From Odontesthes bonariensis (Eukaryota > Chordata > Actinopteri > Atheriniformes > Atherinopsidae): a stretch of DNA of 64,000 nucleotides. A program made the position numbers and the translations under genes. The DNA lies in the NCBI RefSeq assembly GCF_027942865.1, contig NC_134509.1:14162017-14226016 (forward strand), read 5' to 3'. Position 1 is the stretch's first letter. The number at the start of each line of letters is the position of its first letter. The notes beneath the pieces are model-generated. The model saw only the letters and a list, made by a program, of their open reading frames with translations. It did no database searches and was not told the origin of the DNA. This document shows, piece by piece, positions 15,455 through 26,903 of the stretch.

Positions 15455-16640
15455 TTAGTTTTAATTATCGGTCCTGAAGACAAGAGAGAGATTATTTTAC
15501 CAAAACTACAAAACTTTAAATCTTCTCAACATGTGAAAAATCTGGGTGTTCTTTTTGACTCTGAGCTGGATTTTATTTCACATATTAGAAATGTAACAAA
15601 GACAGGATAATATCATCTTAAAAATATTGCCAGAGTTACTACAATTACTACAGAATTCAGCTGCACGTGTGCTGACAAAGACCAGAGGGCAGGAACACAT
15701 TACACCAGTTTTAAAATCGCTGCATTGGCTCCGCGTGCATTTAAGGATTGGTTTAAAGGTTCTTTTAGTTGTTTATAAATGTCTTAATGGTCTTGGGCCT
15801 TTTTATCTATCTGATCTGCTTTTAAATTATGAGCCCTCGCGGACCCTGAGGTCCTCTGGTAAAGGCCTTTTAGTTGGTCCTAAAGTTCGAACAAAAACTT
15901 ATGGTGAGACGTAGTTCCACTACTATGGACCTCATTTGTGGAACAGCCTGCCAGAGAACCTCAGGGCTGCAGAGACTGTTGATGTTTTTAAAAAGAGGCT
16001 CAAGACCTACCTTTTTAGTTTAGCTTACAGCTGAATTTTATTTCATTTATTTCATTTATTTATTTATTTTTATATATTTATTTATTTTTTGGTTTAGTTT
16101 ACTTTTATCTATTCATCCAATATTTTAAATATTAATTTTTAAATTATTTTATTATATATTTTATTATACACTTATTTATGTTTGTGTTTTTCTTCATGGG
16201 GATCTTCCACACCGGGGGCTATGCCCACTCGGTCTGTGGGGTCATTGCTGTGGGGATCGCCTTGGTTCGGGGTGGCTGGGGGATCCTGCACCGAAGCCCT
16301 GGCTGTGGTGTGGATGCCGGCCTGCCCTGATCTGGGCGGTTCCCCGTGGTGACGGCCTCTGTGGTCATTGGTGGGCTGACTCCCGGTGTGGACAGATCCC
16401 CAAGATACCGTTTCCTCACTTCAACGTCAAGCCAGATTTTAATGTTGATTGTTGTTGATATTGATGTTGCTCGTGTTGGGGGGTGGTATGTATGCAGTGG
16501 GGTTGTCGGTGTGATGTTGTGTGTAAGTTTATGCATGAATTGATTTGATTATTGATTTTTATTATGTAAAGCACTTTGTGCTGCTTTTTAGAATGAAAAG
16601 TGCTATATAAATAAAGTTTGATTTGATTTGATTTGAGTAA
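15455..16640 (+). mobile_element. L2-like LINE remnant, 3' part (reverse transcriptase end and 3' UTR)
   Basis: Translation of the first 450 bp gives the C-terminal end of a non-LTR reverse transcriptase: 'NLGVLFDSELDF' near 15540 and, after frame breaks, 'NSAARVLTKTRGQEHITP', 'LKSLHWLRV' and 'VYKCLNGLGPFYLSDLL' (15627-15914). These are usual L2/CR1-clade landmarks. A G/C-rich 3' UTR follows, then a tail 'AAGTGCTATATAAATAAAG' ending in tandem TTGATT units at about 16617-16636. The copy is 5'-truncated and frameshifted, so it is inactive. Confidence 0.85.
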
Positions 16641-18535
16641 CCGGTGCCTCCAACTGAGTGTATCTTAATTTTGCACCATTTCACATGATTATATGGTAGT
16701 TTGATCTGTTTTTATTTTTGTTCCATCCCATTTTGTTAATTTTGTGTCATATTGTGTTTACTTCCAATCACCGCGGTTGTTTAGTGGCCTAGTTTGAGCT
16801 GCTTTGCTGCAGTGCTATTTTTTTCCCACTGTTTTATGTCTCAGTGCAACCTTCTCGCATTTATTTGATCCTATTCTGTATGCCTGTTTGTGGCCATTTT
16901 GTAGCTTGTCATTGCTGTTTTGCGTCTTGTATTCATAATTTGTGTCTAGTATAATTCTTTCCTGTTCCTCAATTTGCTCTCTATATATCTCATGTGACCA
17001 AGTTTTCATCTATCAATGGTGATCTTTTGTTTTATTGTGGTTGCTTTAAATCTTATTTTGGTCATTCCACTGCTCTTTGTAGGCTTTTTTCTTTGTTTGT
17101 GGTAACTCAGCATCTGTTTATGATTGTTTTGACTTGGGTAGCATGTCTCTATTTTCTTTTGTCAATTTGAAATTTGAATATTATTTTCTTTTTGTGGCCA
17201 TTTAGTTGCAAAAATGTAGATGTTTTATGCCTCTGCTTGTTCTGTGCCATGTCTTCACTCTCAGTATAAAAAATGTGTGTCCTCTCAAACTTGCCATTTC
17301 TGCATGTTTATGTGGTCGTTTCCTTTAGATTGATGTTTTTTTGGGTCACAGTCTAGACAGTTTTGATCTCTTTATTTTACATCTCCCAATAGCCTTTTAT
17401 ATTTCTGGGGAAAGACTACAACTTGTGTCAAATCTGCCCGTTTTTGTGCATAGACTGTGAAGCAGCCAGTGCAGACAGACAGCAATGCCTAAACATTAGA
17501 TGGCGCTGTAACAGCGTGGGTCCCAAAACATGGACTGTTGTTCGTGTTCAAAGACATCATGTTGTTCAGAGATTCTGTTAAACTTAACCTGATTTTCTCG
17601 GTGTATGTTCCCATGTTATTAAAGTATACTTTCATTAAATATTTAAAATAATACCTTTGCAATGAATAAGTCTAAAATTTCCAAAAATCTTTCTTTTTTG
17701 GTGGCTGCCTGCTTTGGGAGTAGCTGGGTGTTGGTCTGAACCTGAACGCATTGGAGCCAGAGCTGTTGTCAAGAGAAACGTTGTTGCTAACCTTTTCCCC
17801 ACACAGGATAGCTTCAAAGTGGAGGTAAGCCATTTGGTCTGGCACATTTTTCCAACGATAGAAGCTTAAGGTTAACCTCAGCTGCTTTTTCATCATACGT
17901 ACTGCCACACAATACGTTCACGACGTTGTTTTATCCTAATAAAATAGCTAGCTAACAGTGAAATGAATAACAACGACAACCTGTTGTTTGAACTGTCACT
18001 CCAGAGTTTTGAAGCTAGTGTACTTAAGCTAATTGAAGTCGAGGGGAACTAACCAACAGTTTGCTAACATTACTGTGCATTGCTTGCTCAAGTGCCCCTA
18101 AACTCGTTGGACATTTGCAATTACACAGAGTGACCACATTTGAACAGAAGTTAGCATTAGCATTAATGCTAGCCTAGCCACCACAGTGGCATTGATTTGG
18201 CTTTGGCAGGGTGCATGCATCTGTCCCTGTTTCACTGAAGGTGGGGTCACGCTGGGATTGTTTGTATGCCATAGTGCCCCATTAGACTGACTCGCTCAGA
18301 CATTCATCGGCGAACACCGTGGTTAGGTTTGAATTGCGACTCAGCTGCTTGCAACGGTGGCCATTGTTGCTGTGACTCAGACCAGTGGTGTCAGCAGCAC
18401 TTGTCCTGCTGCTAACATTACATTACTCACCAGACCTAAGGCAGAAAGATATATCTTTTGTTCTTTCATTCAGCATCTTAACCCAAGTCACATTTTAGAT
18501 GAAAATTTCAATGAAAAAAATAATAAATTTAATTC

Positions 18536-18538
<3 letters not shown>

Positions 18539-18569
<31 letters not shown>
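18539..18569 (+). repeat. Poly-A tract (31 A)
   Basis: An uninterrupted run of 31 A residues follows a short A/T-rich segment. It may be the tail of a retroposed sequence, but I see no recognisable retrogene or SINE body immediately upstream. Confidence 0.9.
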
Positions 18570-18571
<2 letters not shown>

Positions 18572-19314
18572 TGGCAAGAGAATAAACTAAAGAAGTCAAG
18601 AAAATAGGCGAGGGAATTCAAATAAACACTCCTGCTGTAAGTTACTGCTGTAACTAAAATCAGTATCTTTTAGTGTAAGAAGTTTGGTGATAAAAGATAT
18701 TAAGAATCATTTATAGGAAGAAAACTTGGATAAATGTATGTGATATATTGTTTTCATTATCTTAACTATCAGTATTTATTTGTATTATTTACTTTCCTTT
18801 TACTTCAGAAACCATTTGTTTTCTTTAATGGCTACTCAAGTTAGATCATCTGAATTTATTTTCAGATTTTACTTTTCTTTACTTAGCATACACCTGCAAA
18901 ATACAACCGTATTGCTTCTAAGTGTGTGCCTTATGACTACATTTGACTTTGACCCAGCTGGTGAAGCTGTTGCGCTGCTGTTTGTGTATGTTGTGGTTCA
19001 GTATTGCAGAACCTTCAATTAAGCTGTAAACCGCAACGGAGCCTACGCATTAATGATAACTCGGTTTCTCTGATAAGCGATACTCGTTTTTCTCTTTTGA
19101 CATAGACCTCTGCATGTTTGTCAAAAGCATTGTGTTGACATTTCCAGGAAGGCGCAAAGCTTACATGCTTGTAAATTAGATGTAAAACGATAGTCATTCC
19201 CTGGTTCATATTTAACGAAACGGATTTAGAAAAATGTTGGCGACATTACATTTGACTGGTTGTTTCCTAAAATGTCAGTAAACCGTGCATTTGTTTTCTG
19301 CTTGCCCTCTAGAA

Positions 19315-22300
19315 ATGTTCGGGTATATCTGGCAGTATGTCTACACATCGTTCCTGAGATACTGGCTGAAGTGGCTCATCAGACAGGCAACAGGGAAGTG
19401 TGAGCTGCAGAGGATATGCTCCGGATGCAAGCCGGGGGCATCGAGGACAACCAAAGCAGGTGAAGTCTTTCACTTTACCACTTTAGTTCTCAGTTAACAG
19501 TTACTCCTTTACACTAATCCTACTCATGCTTCATTTTCTAGAATACTCTCTTCAGTCATCTAAGAACAAGGTAGGAAAATGTTGAAACTGTCATGTTGGT
19601 TTTGTCTCTGATATCTAGGATTAGTCCTGGGTAACTGCTCATGCAGCGACACTAGTTGTGGATCAGGAACAGCTTTCAGTTGGCATTGATAACAGTGAAG
19701 TAACTTTATTAATGATCTTGATATTGCGTTGCAAAAAAGATCAATAATTTGCCGTTCCAACAACATTAAGGATTCGCTTTCCTTTCTTTGCTTTATTTCA
19801 GGAATTAGATTGAGGAAATTTCCTAAATTTGAGGAATTAGAGAATTAAGTTTGTAATTTAATGGCTTGCTACACAAGCACAATATTTTTTGGGTTAATTT
19901 CATCGCGTCCGTTAGTTGTAGATGTGTGAGATTCCTTTGCGCTAGCAAGTTGCAATGAAACACAAGCGCAGGCAGACAAATTGAAATGAAATCTAAACAT
20001 AAGGCGCACTTTCAAAAAAAGAAAATCTAAGTAATGATCGAACTGCAGCAAACTTCAGATTAGAGTGTACTGTGCTGCTTCACAGACATTGTAAACCGAC
20101 CTCTTTGTTATCTTTCAGACGGCCGGATGTGTGAACTTAAATATCACATCTTCTGAGTTTAATCAGCCCTTATCTGTCCCCACACTTGCCAAGTTCAGAT
20201 AAACTGACTCTGCATGTCATTTACAATTCTAGCTTGATAAGCATTTTGCGATCAAAAGTCAATTCAGTGTTCAGTCCGAGGTGCTGGTTCATCTTGTCCT
20301 CTCTGATGAGGTTCATTTTGAAAAAAACGTAGATTTTTTTTTTCTCTCTTTCGGCTGTTGATGATCAAGCCAGCGACTGTGCCGGCCTCCTGTCTGATGC
20401 CTTTCTGCTGCATTGTTTTCCTGTTGCCTCCTACCCTGTGTGTTATTCCTCTGCAGGTTTTAAGAGGAGCCTTGGAAACCAGCAAGGATCATTTGGAGCA
20501 ATGTGTGGATCAAATTATGAAACAGAAGCACATCAAACCCGAAAAAGATCCCCAGTAAGATTATTTCTCTTACTTTAAAGCTGTTGGTCACCTGCAATAT
20601 GTTCATTTTTAACTTTAACCTTTGATTTATTGGTTATTGGTCCTCTCTCCATTTTTTTTTTTTTAGGTTCAAGGGGAGCCTGCACATCTGTCTGCTGCAG
20701 ATAACTGGATACAGCAGCTTGTATGAATCTGTAGAAGACTTGAGAAAAAAAGTCTTCAGCTCCGAGAACCCTGAACATGAGGCCATGCTTTTAAAGGTGT
20801 GCATTTCTGCCACTGAATCCACACAATGTGTTTTAAAGCTTCTTCATTTAGAAAACCTTGCGCGTTTTGGGTTTTCAAAACACTCAGTCTGATCAATGTA
20901 ATGTGGTTTACTCTGTCAAACGTACACAATCATAGGCACAAGATCATGAGAGGCTGAATTGTTTGTACTTTCAGCTCTGGGACCTGTTGATGCCAACAGT
21001 CAAACTTGAGTCCAGAATAACCAAGCAGTGGGGTGACATCGGATTCCAAGGAGATGACCCCAAGACTGACTTCAGAGGGATGGGCCTGCTGGGTCTAATC
21101 AACCTTGTGTGAGTACTCAATACATAACAGTGAAGCCTTTTATTTATTAACACAAAATCATATGAAAACATCCAGTATCAACATCTTATAAAAATGATTG
21201 GCTTTTATATTTTTCCACATATTTGGACAGGCATACATTTGACCTTCCTCTAAATAGTACTTGCAGAGATAGGTGACATTAGCCGCATTCGGACAGAGCA
21301 GTTCTAAGAACGCCGTTCAAAAAGGAGACAACGTGTAAGTTTAACTTACACTTAAAATAAAATAAAACCTTTTCTCCAGAGACAGCACCTTGAAGCAGTA
21401 ATTCACGCCTTTGTGACCACACGCCTGGATTACTGCAACGCACTATATATGGGGGTTAGTGGGTCCTCCATCGCACGTCTCCAACTTGTACAAAACGCAG
21501 CTGCACGTCTTTTAACTGGCACAAGAAAGTTTGAGCACATTTCACCGATTTTAGCCTCACTCCACTGGCTACCTGTCCATTTTAGAATTTATTTTAAAAT
21601 TCTTTTATTTGCTTTTAAATCCCTAAATGGTCTTGCCCCAGTGTACCTCTCTGAACTCCTGTACCCCTACACACCCAGCCGATCCCTCAGGTCAGCTGAC
21701 CAGCTGCTCCTGAGGGTTCCCAAAACCAGGCTGAAGCTCAGAGGGGACTGAGCATTCTCGGTTGCAGCTCCCAAATTGTGGAATGAACTGCCACTGCACA
21801 TTAGACAGGCCTCCTCACTGTCTAATTTTAAAACTCTTCTTAAAACCTCTTTTCCTTGGCTTTTAATACTACTTAGGCTGTTGATTTTATGTTCACAGAT
21901 ATTTTATTTGGGGTGGGGTGGACAGTCTATTTATTTATTATGTTTTATTGTATTTATTTTATTGTACAGCACTTTGGAAACCTTTGTGTTTATTTAAACT
22001 GTGCTTTATAAATAAAGTGGATTGGATTAACTTATTAAACACGCGCCGGTTGTGTCCGTGTCGTATGAGTAAACATTTCAGCCGTGACAGCATGACCTGG
22101 GGCGTAGCTACCGACCACCAAACACCTACGTCAGATGTGTTCCTATAGAATCCAGAAAAGACCCAGCCTCAGAGAAGGAGCTAAGATGGTTATAGGAACT
22201 GAGGGTGATGGTCCTGAGTTCCTGTATGTGCGAATGCGGGAGAAAACGGCCCCGTTCCTTCAAAGGTTATAGGAACTGCCAAAGGTTCCTACAGTGCCAA

Positions 22301-23565
22301 TGCAGCTATTTACACAGCTGTACAGCAAATTCTACAAACATTCATTCAATATCAATGTCGTACAATCTGATTTCCTTTTGAATATTCTTCCTGATAAAGT
22401 GAGCCCACCCCTGGCCTCTATAGGTCACCTTTTGAAATAACTCCTCATTTTGCTTAACTGGCTGCCATCTGATGACTGACATGTTTGACCAGCCTTCAGT
22501 ACACAGTTTCTGCAGCTGCATGATTTGGGGATCATTTCAAATCCTCCCTTGCCCCACAATATTTCAACAGGTTGTTCCATTATACTCCTTCATTGATTGT
22601 TTAAAGTAAAGTCATTGACCCATATAGTCTCCTTCATTGATTTACTTGTGTGGAATTGTGCCTGTAGGTTTATACCTCAGTCACGGTTAAGTACCCTGTA
22701 TTGTTACCTATCCTTACTTTCTTCACTAATAGAATATATTGTAATTAATATTGATTTCCTGAGTTTTCATTGTTTAAAAAACAAAGGAAAGCTCTGCAGC
22801 TAACACACTCATGGTAAACAACAGGACTCACTTGACTCCTGAGGGCCTATGCTACAGTATATATATATCTAGTTTAATCACAAGTGAGCGCGTGTTTAGT
22901 TGTTACTGCTGTCTCATCTGTAGAATTAGCTGACCGGGTCGAGGAGTATTTTATAGTGGCCTTTAATGTAACTGTTGTGTTTTTTTTTATGCTGTCCTTA
23001 GTTTCTTCAGTGAAAACTACACAGCAGAGGCTCGTCAGGTGCTGTCTCATGCAAACCATCCGAAACTGGGGTAAGATACCTCACTGAACGAGAGTTTGCA
23101 TTGAAGTTGTGCCAAAGGTTTCATCTCTCTACAATCTCTCTCAGCACGCACTTTAAACTCCGTGTGAACTGTATTTATTTCAGGTATTCATACGCCATAG
23201 TTGGTATCAACTTGACAGAGATGGCCTACAGCCTGCTGAAGAGTGGTGCTCTGAAAGCACACTTCTACAATACAGTCCAGGGTGCCCCTGAGCTCACACA
23301 CTTTCATCAGCTATACTGTGAGTTATAGCATCAAACCGGTCTTATGTTCTTCTATGCCACTTAATCTCCTCGTAGCCTTTTCTACAATGTGTGTGATTTT
23401 CTTCTTCTAGGTTATCTGGCGTATGAGTTTGATAAATTCTGGGTGGCAGAAGAACCGGAGAGCATCATGCAGTTCAATCAGTACAGAGAAAAGTTCCATA
23501 GCATAGTCAAGACTAATCTACAGGACCCCGGCGTGTCTCTCAGACTGATGGTCAGTTCTAATTAA
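19315..23565 (+). CDS. elmod2: ELMO domain-containing protein 2 (Arf/Arl GTPase-activating protein)
   Basis: Eight coding exons join in frame to 297 aa: 19315-19459, 19542-19570, 20457-20554, 20667-20796, 20975-21108, 23002-23070, 23184-23317, 23411-23565 (TAA). All introns are GT-AG. The N-terminus MFGYIWQYVYTSFLRYWLKW and KCELQRIC, and later GYSYAIVGINLTEMAYSLLK and YEFDKFW.EEPESIM, are ELMOD2 landmarks; human ELMOD2 is 293 aa. The ELMO domain spans roughly residues 130-290 and contains TDFRGMG, whose Arg (about 168) corresponds to the Arg needed for GAP activity toward Arl2/Arf in this family. The ATG at 19315 lies 2 nt after an acceptor (tctag|aaATG), so a noncoding exon lies upstream. 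Intron 5 (21109-23001) carries an L2-like LINE. The gene is convergent with ucp1, 1.16 kb apart. Confidence 0.95.
21283..22307. mobile_element. Candidate DNA transposon remnant hosting an L2 insertion (elmod2 intron 5)
   Basis: The L2-like remnant is flanked by AGCCGCATTCGG on the left and CCAATGCAGCT on the right, roughly inverted copies, with ATT on each outer side. Near both ends, related 'agttctaagaac' and 'aggaactgcc' phrases occur. This looks like a short inverted-repeat element later split by a LINE. The similarity is partial and the borders are tentative. Confidence 0.35.
21370..22030 (+). mobile_element. L2-like LINE remnant in elmod2 intron 5
   Basis: The segment encodes the C-terminal end of a non-LTR reverse transcriptase: DYCNALYMGVS, LQLVQNAAARLLTGTRK, LASLHWLPV and FKSLNGLAPVYLSELL (21413-21751). 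A continuation in another frame (WNELPLHIRQ) begins near 21776. The 3' end is 'TGTGCTTTATAAATAAAG' plus GGATT units at about 22003-22028. It is 5'-truncated, in the sense direction of the host intron, and away from its splice sites. Confidence 0.88.
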
Positions 23566-24728
23566 CATGTTTTAACAAGTGACCCTTGGCCTCGTCATCG
23601 CCCGTGTCATCGATCTGATCGAAGGACGCAAGAATGTTCAGCAGGAGCAGTGATGAACGTCAAAACCATAACAAACAAATGCGTTTTTATTCGGTTTAGT
23701 AACTCATACGTGATGCTCAGTCCACCTTACTACAGTGATAATGAAGGTTTTCCACGTAGAGCACAAGCCTAACTCCCTTTACCTCAAAAATAACCATTCC
23801 AGTAGTGAAATTGTTTATGATGCAGAAATGAGAGCTGCTGCTGAGGGGGGTGATATTGACTCGCTTGGCTTTAAGCACTTTCGTTGATCAAAATTTTTGC
23901 AGAAAATCGGTGATGAATAACTATACTTTCGCTGTCTTATTGTATTCAAAGCCTCCCTCTTCTACCAGTTGCTCTGCTCAGGAATTTAATATTTATGTTC
24001 AGAGCTCAAACTTAATGTAAAGAAATGACTTTACCTCCCCGACGCTCCTATCTTGTGCTCTCAAGCTGTGCATGATTTAATATGCCTCGACTCATGTCAT
24101 TAATGTTTTCTTTAATATAAGTGATGTGAAACTCAATATAGTTGTGGCCCCCCAGTTTCCATGAATTTGTACGTCTGAAGAGTTTTTATTACTTGTTATT
24201 TTTATGCTGTGATATTTACTTGTGATGAAATGGTTCTCACATCTTGCTCAAAGTTATTAAATCAACATTTGATTTGAAATGTTTTTTTAAATTATTTTTT
24301 TCATGTCGGTGTGAAAAAGTAAACAAACGGACGCAGCATCTGTAAAACAAGGTGCATATATTTAGGATTTACAGAAACATGTCTTAAACATAATTACAAA
24401 TGTCATTTTTCAAATGTTCATGTGCACTGCTCTGAGCTGCCTGACATGGATAACTGGCTTATTTAGATTTACAGGCTTTAAAGTGCAAATTCTACTTGTG
24501 TCCAAGTCATTCTCCCCCCACAATGACTGCATTTGGCTCATTGTGATCAATTATAAATATCGGAGAAACTCTGTGTCTTCTTCTACAGGTAAAGTTAAAC
24601 ACGATGCTCTGTTTGCAGGGAACAATGGTCTCCTTTGTTGCCACAGGGAAAGAAATTGCTGAAAGCCATAAAGAGAACCGATATTAAGGTTTTTTTTACA
24701 GGGTATTTTACAGTCAGACACAAGATCC
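23566..24728. other. Convergent 3' regions of elmod2 and ucp1
   Basis: No further coding exon is visible. The segment must hold the 3' UTRs of elmod2 (plus) and ucp1 (minus). ATTAAA near 24257 could serve elmod2, and TTTATT near 24185 (AATAAA on the minus strand) could serve ucp1; if both are used, the two UTRs overlap by about a hundred bases. Confidence 0.4.
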
Positions 24729-26903
24729 TCAGTTTGTTGTTTCCATCCTCTTCTTTGTGGCCATCATGGCCCTCTTGATTTGCTCGAACGAAACGAACAT
24801 CACGACATTCCACGATCCCAATCTCAGAAACGAGGGCACAAATCTACACAAAAGCAGACCAAGAAATCGGGACTTTTGTGAAGCAGGAGAACTAGAATTT
24901 GTCCCCAAAGTGTTGCATCACTGACATTTCAGAAGATATTCCTAAACAAGCGTTTGAGCTGGGGTCACACGGAAAATCTTACCCTTTGTAGAATGCCGTT
25001 GGTCCTTCTTTGGTCATCATGGTCCACGCACAGTTGATGGCGCTCTTGTACTGGCCTGGTGGAGAGTTCATGTATCGTGTTTTCACCACATCTACTGGGG
25101 AAGCGATCACTGTGGTGACGAAGCCAGCACCAAACGCAGATACAAAGTGGCATGGCAGGTTGTCTGTTGAGAGAGTTGAGAAAAGAGCGGAAACAAAGAT
25201 GAGTCGGTACAAGGTGCTTCATCGGGAAATACGTGAGCAGACAATACAATCTTGTGAACGGGGCAATATGAATGATTGTGATTGGGAAAAAAAATCATAG
25301 TATCTACAGTATTTACAGCACTGTGAACTGAAAATACACAATGTTCTGTACTGAGTCAGCATGTGCACTGTTATCAGCTGTGGAAGAGCATGAGAGGTAG
25401 GTGGGTGTGGTGGGTTTTGCCCAATCAGCAGCTGTCTCTCTGAGATGGTGTTGTGCATGAGTGTGTGTCTGCCACACTTACCTGACAGGAGGTTGTGTCT
25501 AAGAATGGCCTCCTTGATCAGGTCGTATGTAACCAGCTCTGTGCAGTTGACCAGTGCGTTTCTTGTGATGTTGGGTAGTGTTCCTGGGTGACAAATTCAC
25601 ATGGCTCAATATGTTATTGAAAAGGGAGTTCCAGGTCGTGCTCTTTTATGATTTCTAAGACTCAAACGGCACCTTTCCAGAGCCCACGCAGGCCCTCATT
25701 CTGGAAGATTTGTTTATAGGCCTGCATTGTGCCATTGTAGCGACGAGCCACGCCACTAAGATTCATCTGGGCTTGGAATCGAACCTTGACCACGTCGGTG
25801 GGTTGAGCAAAGGACACTGCCATAGCACCGGTTGTGCAGCCAGCCAGGATCCGTATCAACACATTTGGGTCTAGAGGAACATGTACAGATGTACAATCAG
25901 TTTAAACAATCTTATCTTTGAGAGATGAAACTACACAGACTGCAAAACTGCTGCAATTTTAACATAAAAGAACACTAATTCAGAGACAGATAAATATATA
26001 TTTCAAATACATTTTCTCAGTTTTCTTTCCCTCATCACACTTTGTTTGCATTCAGTCATCTCTATCTCATCTACACAATCTATCCTCTTTTGCTCTCCAT
26101 TTCCCCTCTTATTTGAGTGGTGGTGGAGCTTTTCCTTATCTGAACTGGCTTTCAAGGAACAGAGCATTTTATGTAAGAGAGATTGTAAAAACCCCCAAGA
26201 GCCATATCTTATTCTGAGCCATCCAGACATAACTGGCTTGAGCCGACATGCCTCTTTCATCCAAATTTTTTATTTATTTTTTTCCTGTGACAGTTGGACA
26301 TTGATATCTATGTGTAACCCATTGCTGTCTGTTTTCTGGACCTCAGCAGGAACCACTTACTGTCTTTGCCACCAGTGTAGAAGTCTTTGACAGTGTCATA
26401 GAGGCCTATTCTGATGGAAGCGAAGCACAGCTGTCTCTGCAGTCCAGCCACCAGCCCGTTATACAATGACTTGGGCCCTTCCGTCCTGATCATGGTGCTG
26501 ATTGTACCGAACACCCCTCTGTAGCGGATGCCTTCCACTGCACTCTTCTCACCCTGAATCTGGTGACAAACATTGCATTCAAGGCCAAAACCAGTTTCAA
26601 ATTGTGCAGCCTGCTGCTGCAGAAGGGTCCGTTTGCAGAACTGATTCAGAGGTAGCTGAAGGAAACTGTGTTAGAAATGAAAGGGCTTGGTCAATGGAGC
26701 AAACATCAAACGGTGTTCCCAACCAGAGGAGCTCGAGATCACAATCACAGTAGGATGTCAGATGCATCTCAGGGTACCTGTAGTCTGACTTTGGCCGTGT
26801 CCAGCGGAAATGTGATTAAATCAGCTACACAGGCTGCTGCCCCAGCGCTCGCCATCTTCACCCCCAGAGGAGGAGGAACATCCGAGGGTTTAAGTCCCAC
26901 CAT
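24729..26903 (-). CDS. ucp1: Mitochondrial uncoupling protein 1 (SLC25A7)
   Basis: Six exons on the minus strand join in frame to 306 aa: 26903-26778, 26559-26361, 25870-25673, 25583-25482, 25163-24983, 24843-24729 (TGA). Human UCP1 is 307 aa with six coding exons. The three mitochondrial-carrier signatures are intact: PLDTAKVR (33-40), PTDVVKVR (132-139) and PVDVVKTR (231-238). It is an inner-membrane carrier with six membrane spans; in mammals it dissipates the proton gradient for heat. UCP2 and UCP3 are close in sequence, so the call as UCP1 rests mainly on the elmod2-ucp1-tbc1d9 neighbourhood, as at human 4q31. The mammalian His-x-His pair at 145/147 is replaced by Asn-x-Ser. All splice sites are GT-AG. 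Confidence 0.93.

Larger units (their letters stand above)
13101..19314. other. Intergenic region between the GPRIN gene and elmod2
   Basis: Apart from the L2-like remnant (15455-16640) and a poly-A run (18539-18569), no gene was recognised. Between 16.7 and 17.4 kb the sequence is T/G-rich and repetitive in style (recurrent 'tttgtggccattttgt'-like phrases). The 5' noncoding exon and promoter of elmod2 should lie here. A plus-strand donor (GTGGAG|gtaagc at 17824/17825) and the somewhat CG-richer 17.7-18.4 kb are possible, but neither is compelling. Confidence 0.5.

Noticed and set aside
17672-17908. Minus-strand 78-codon open frame upstream of elmod2, considered as a divergent gene
   Set aside because: It starts at GTG, the internal ATG gives a shorter peptide of no known family, and I saw no convincing splice or conservation evidence.
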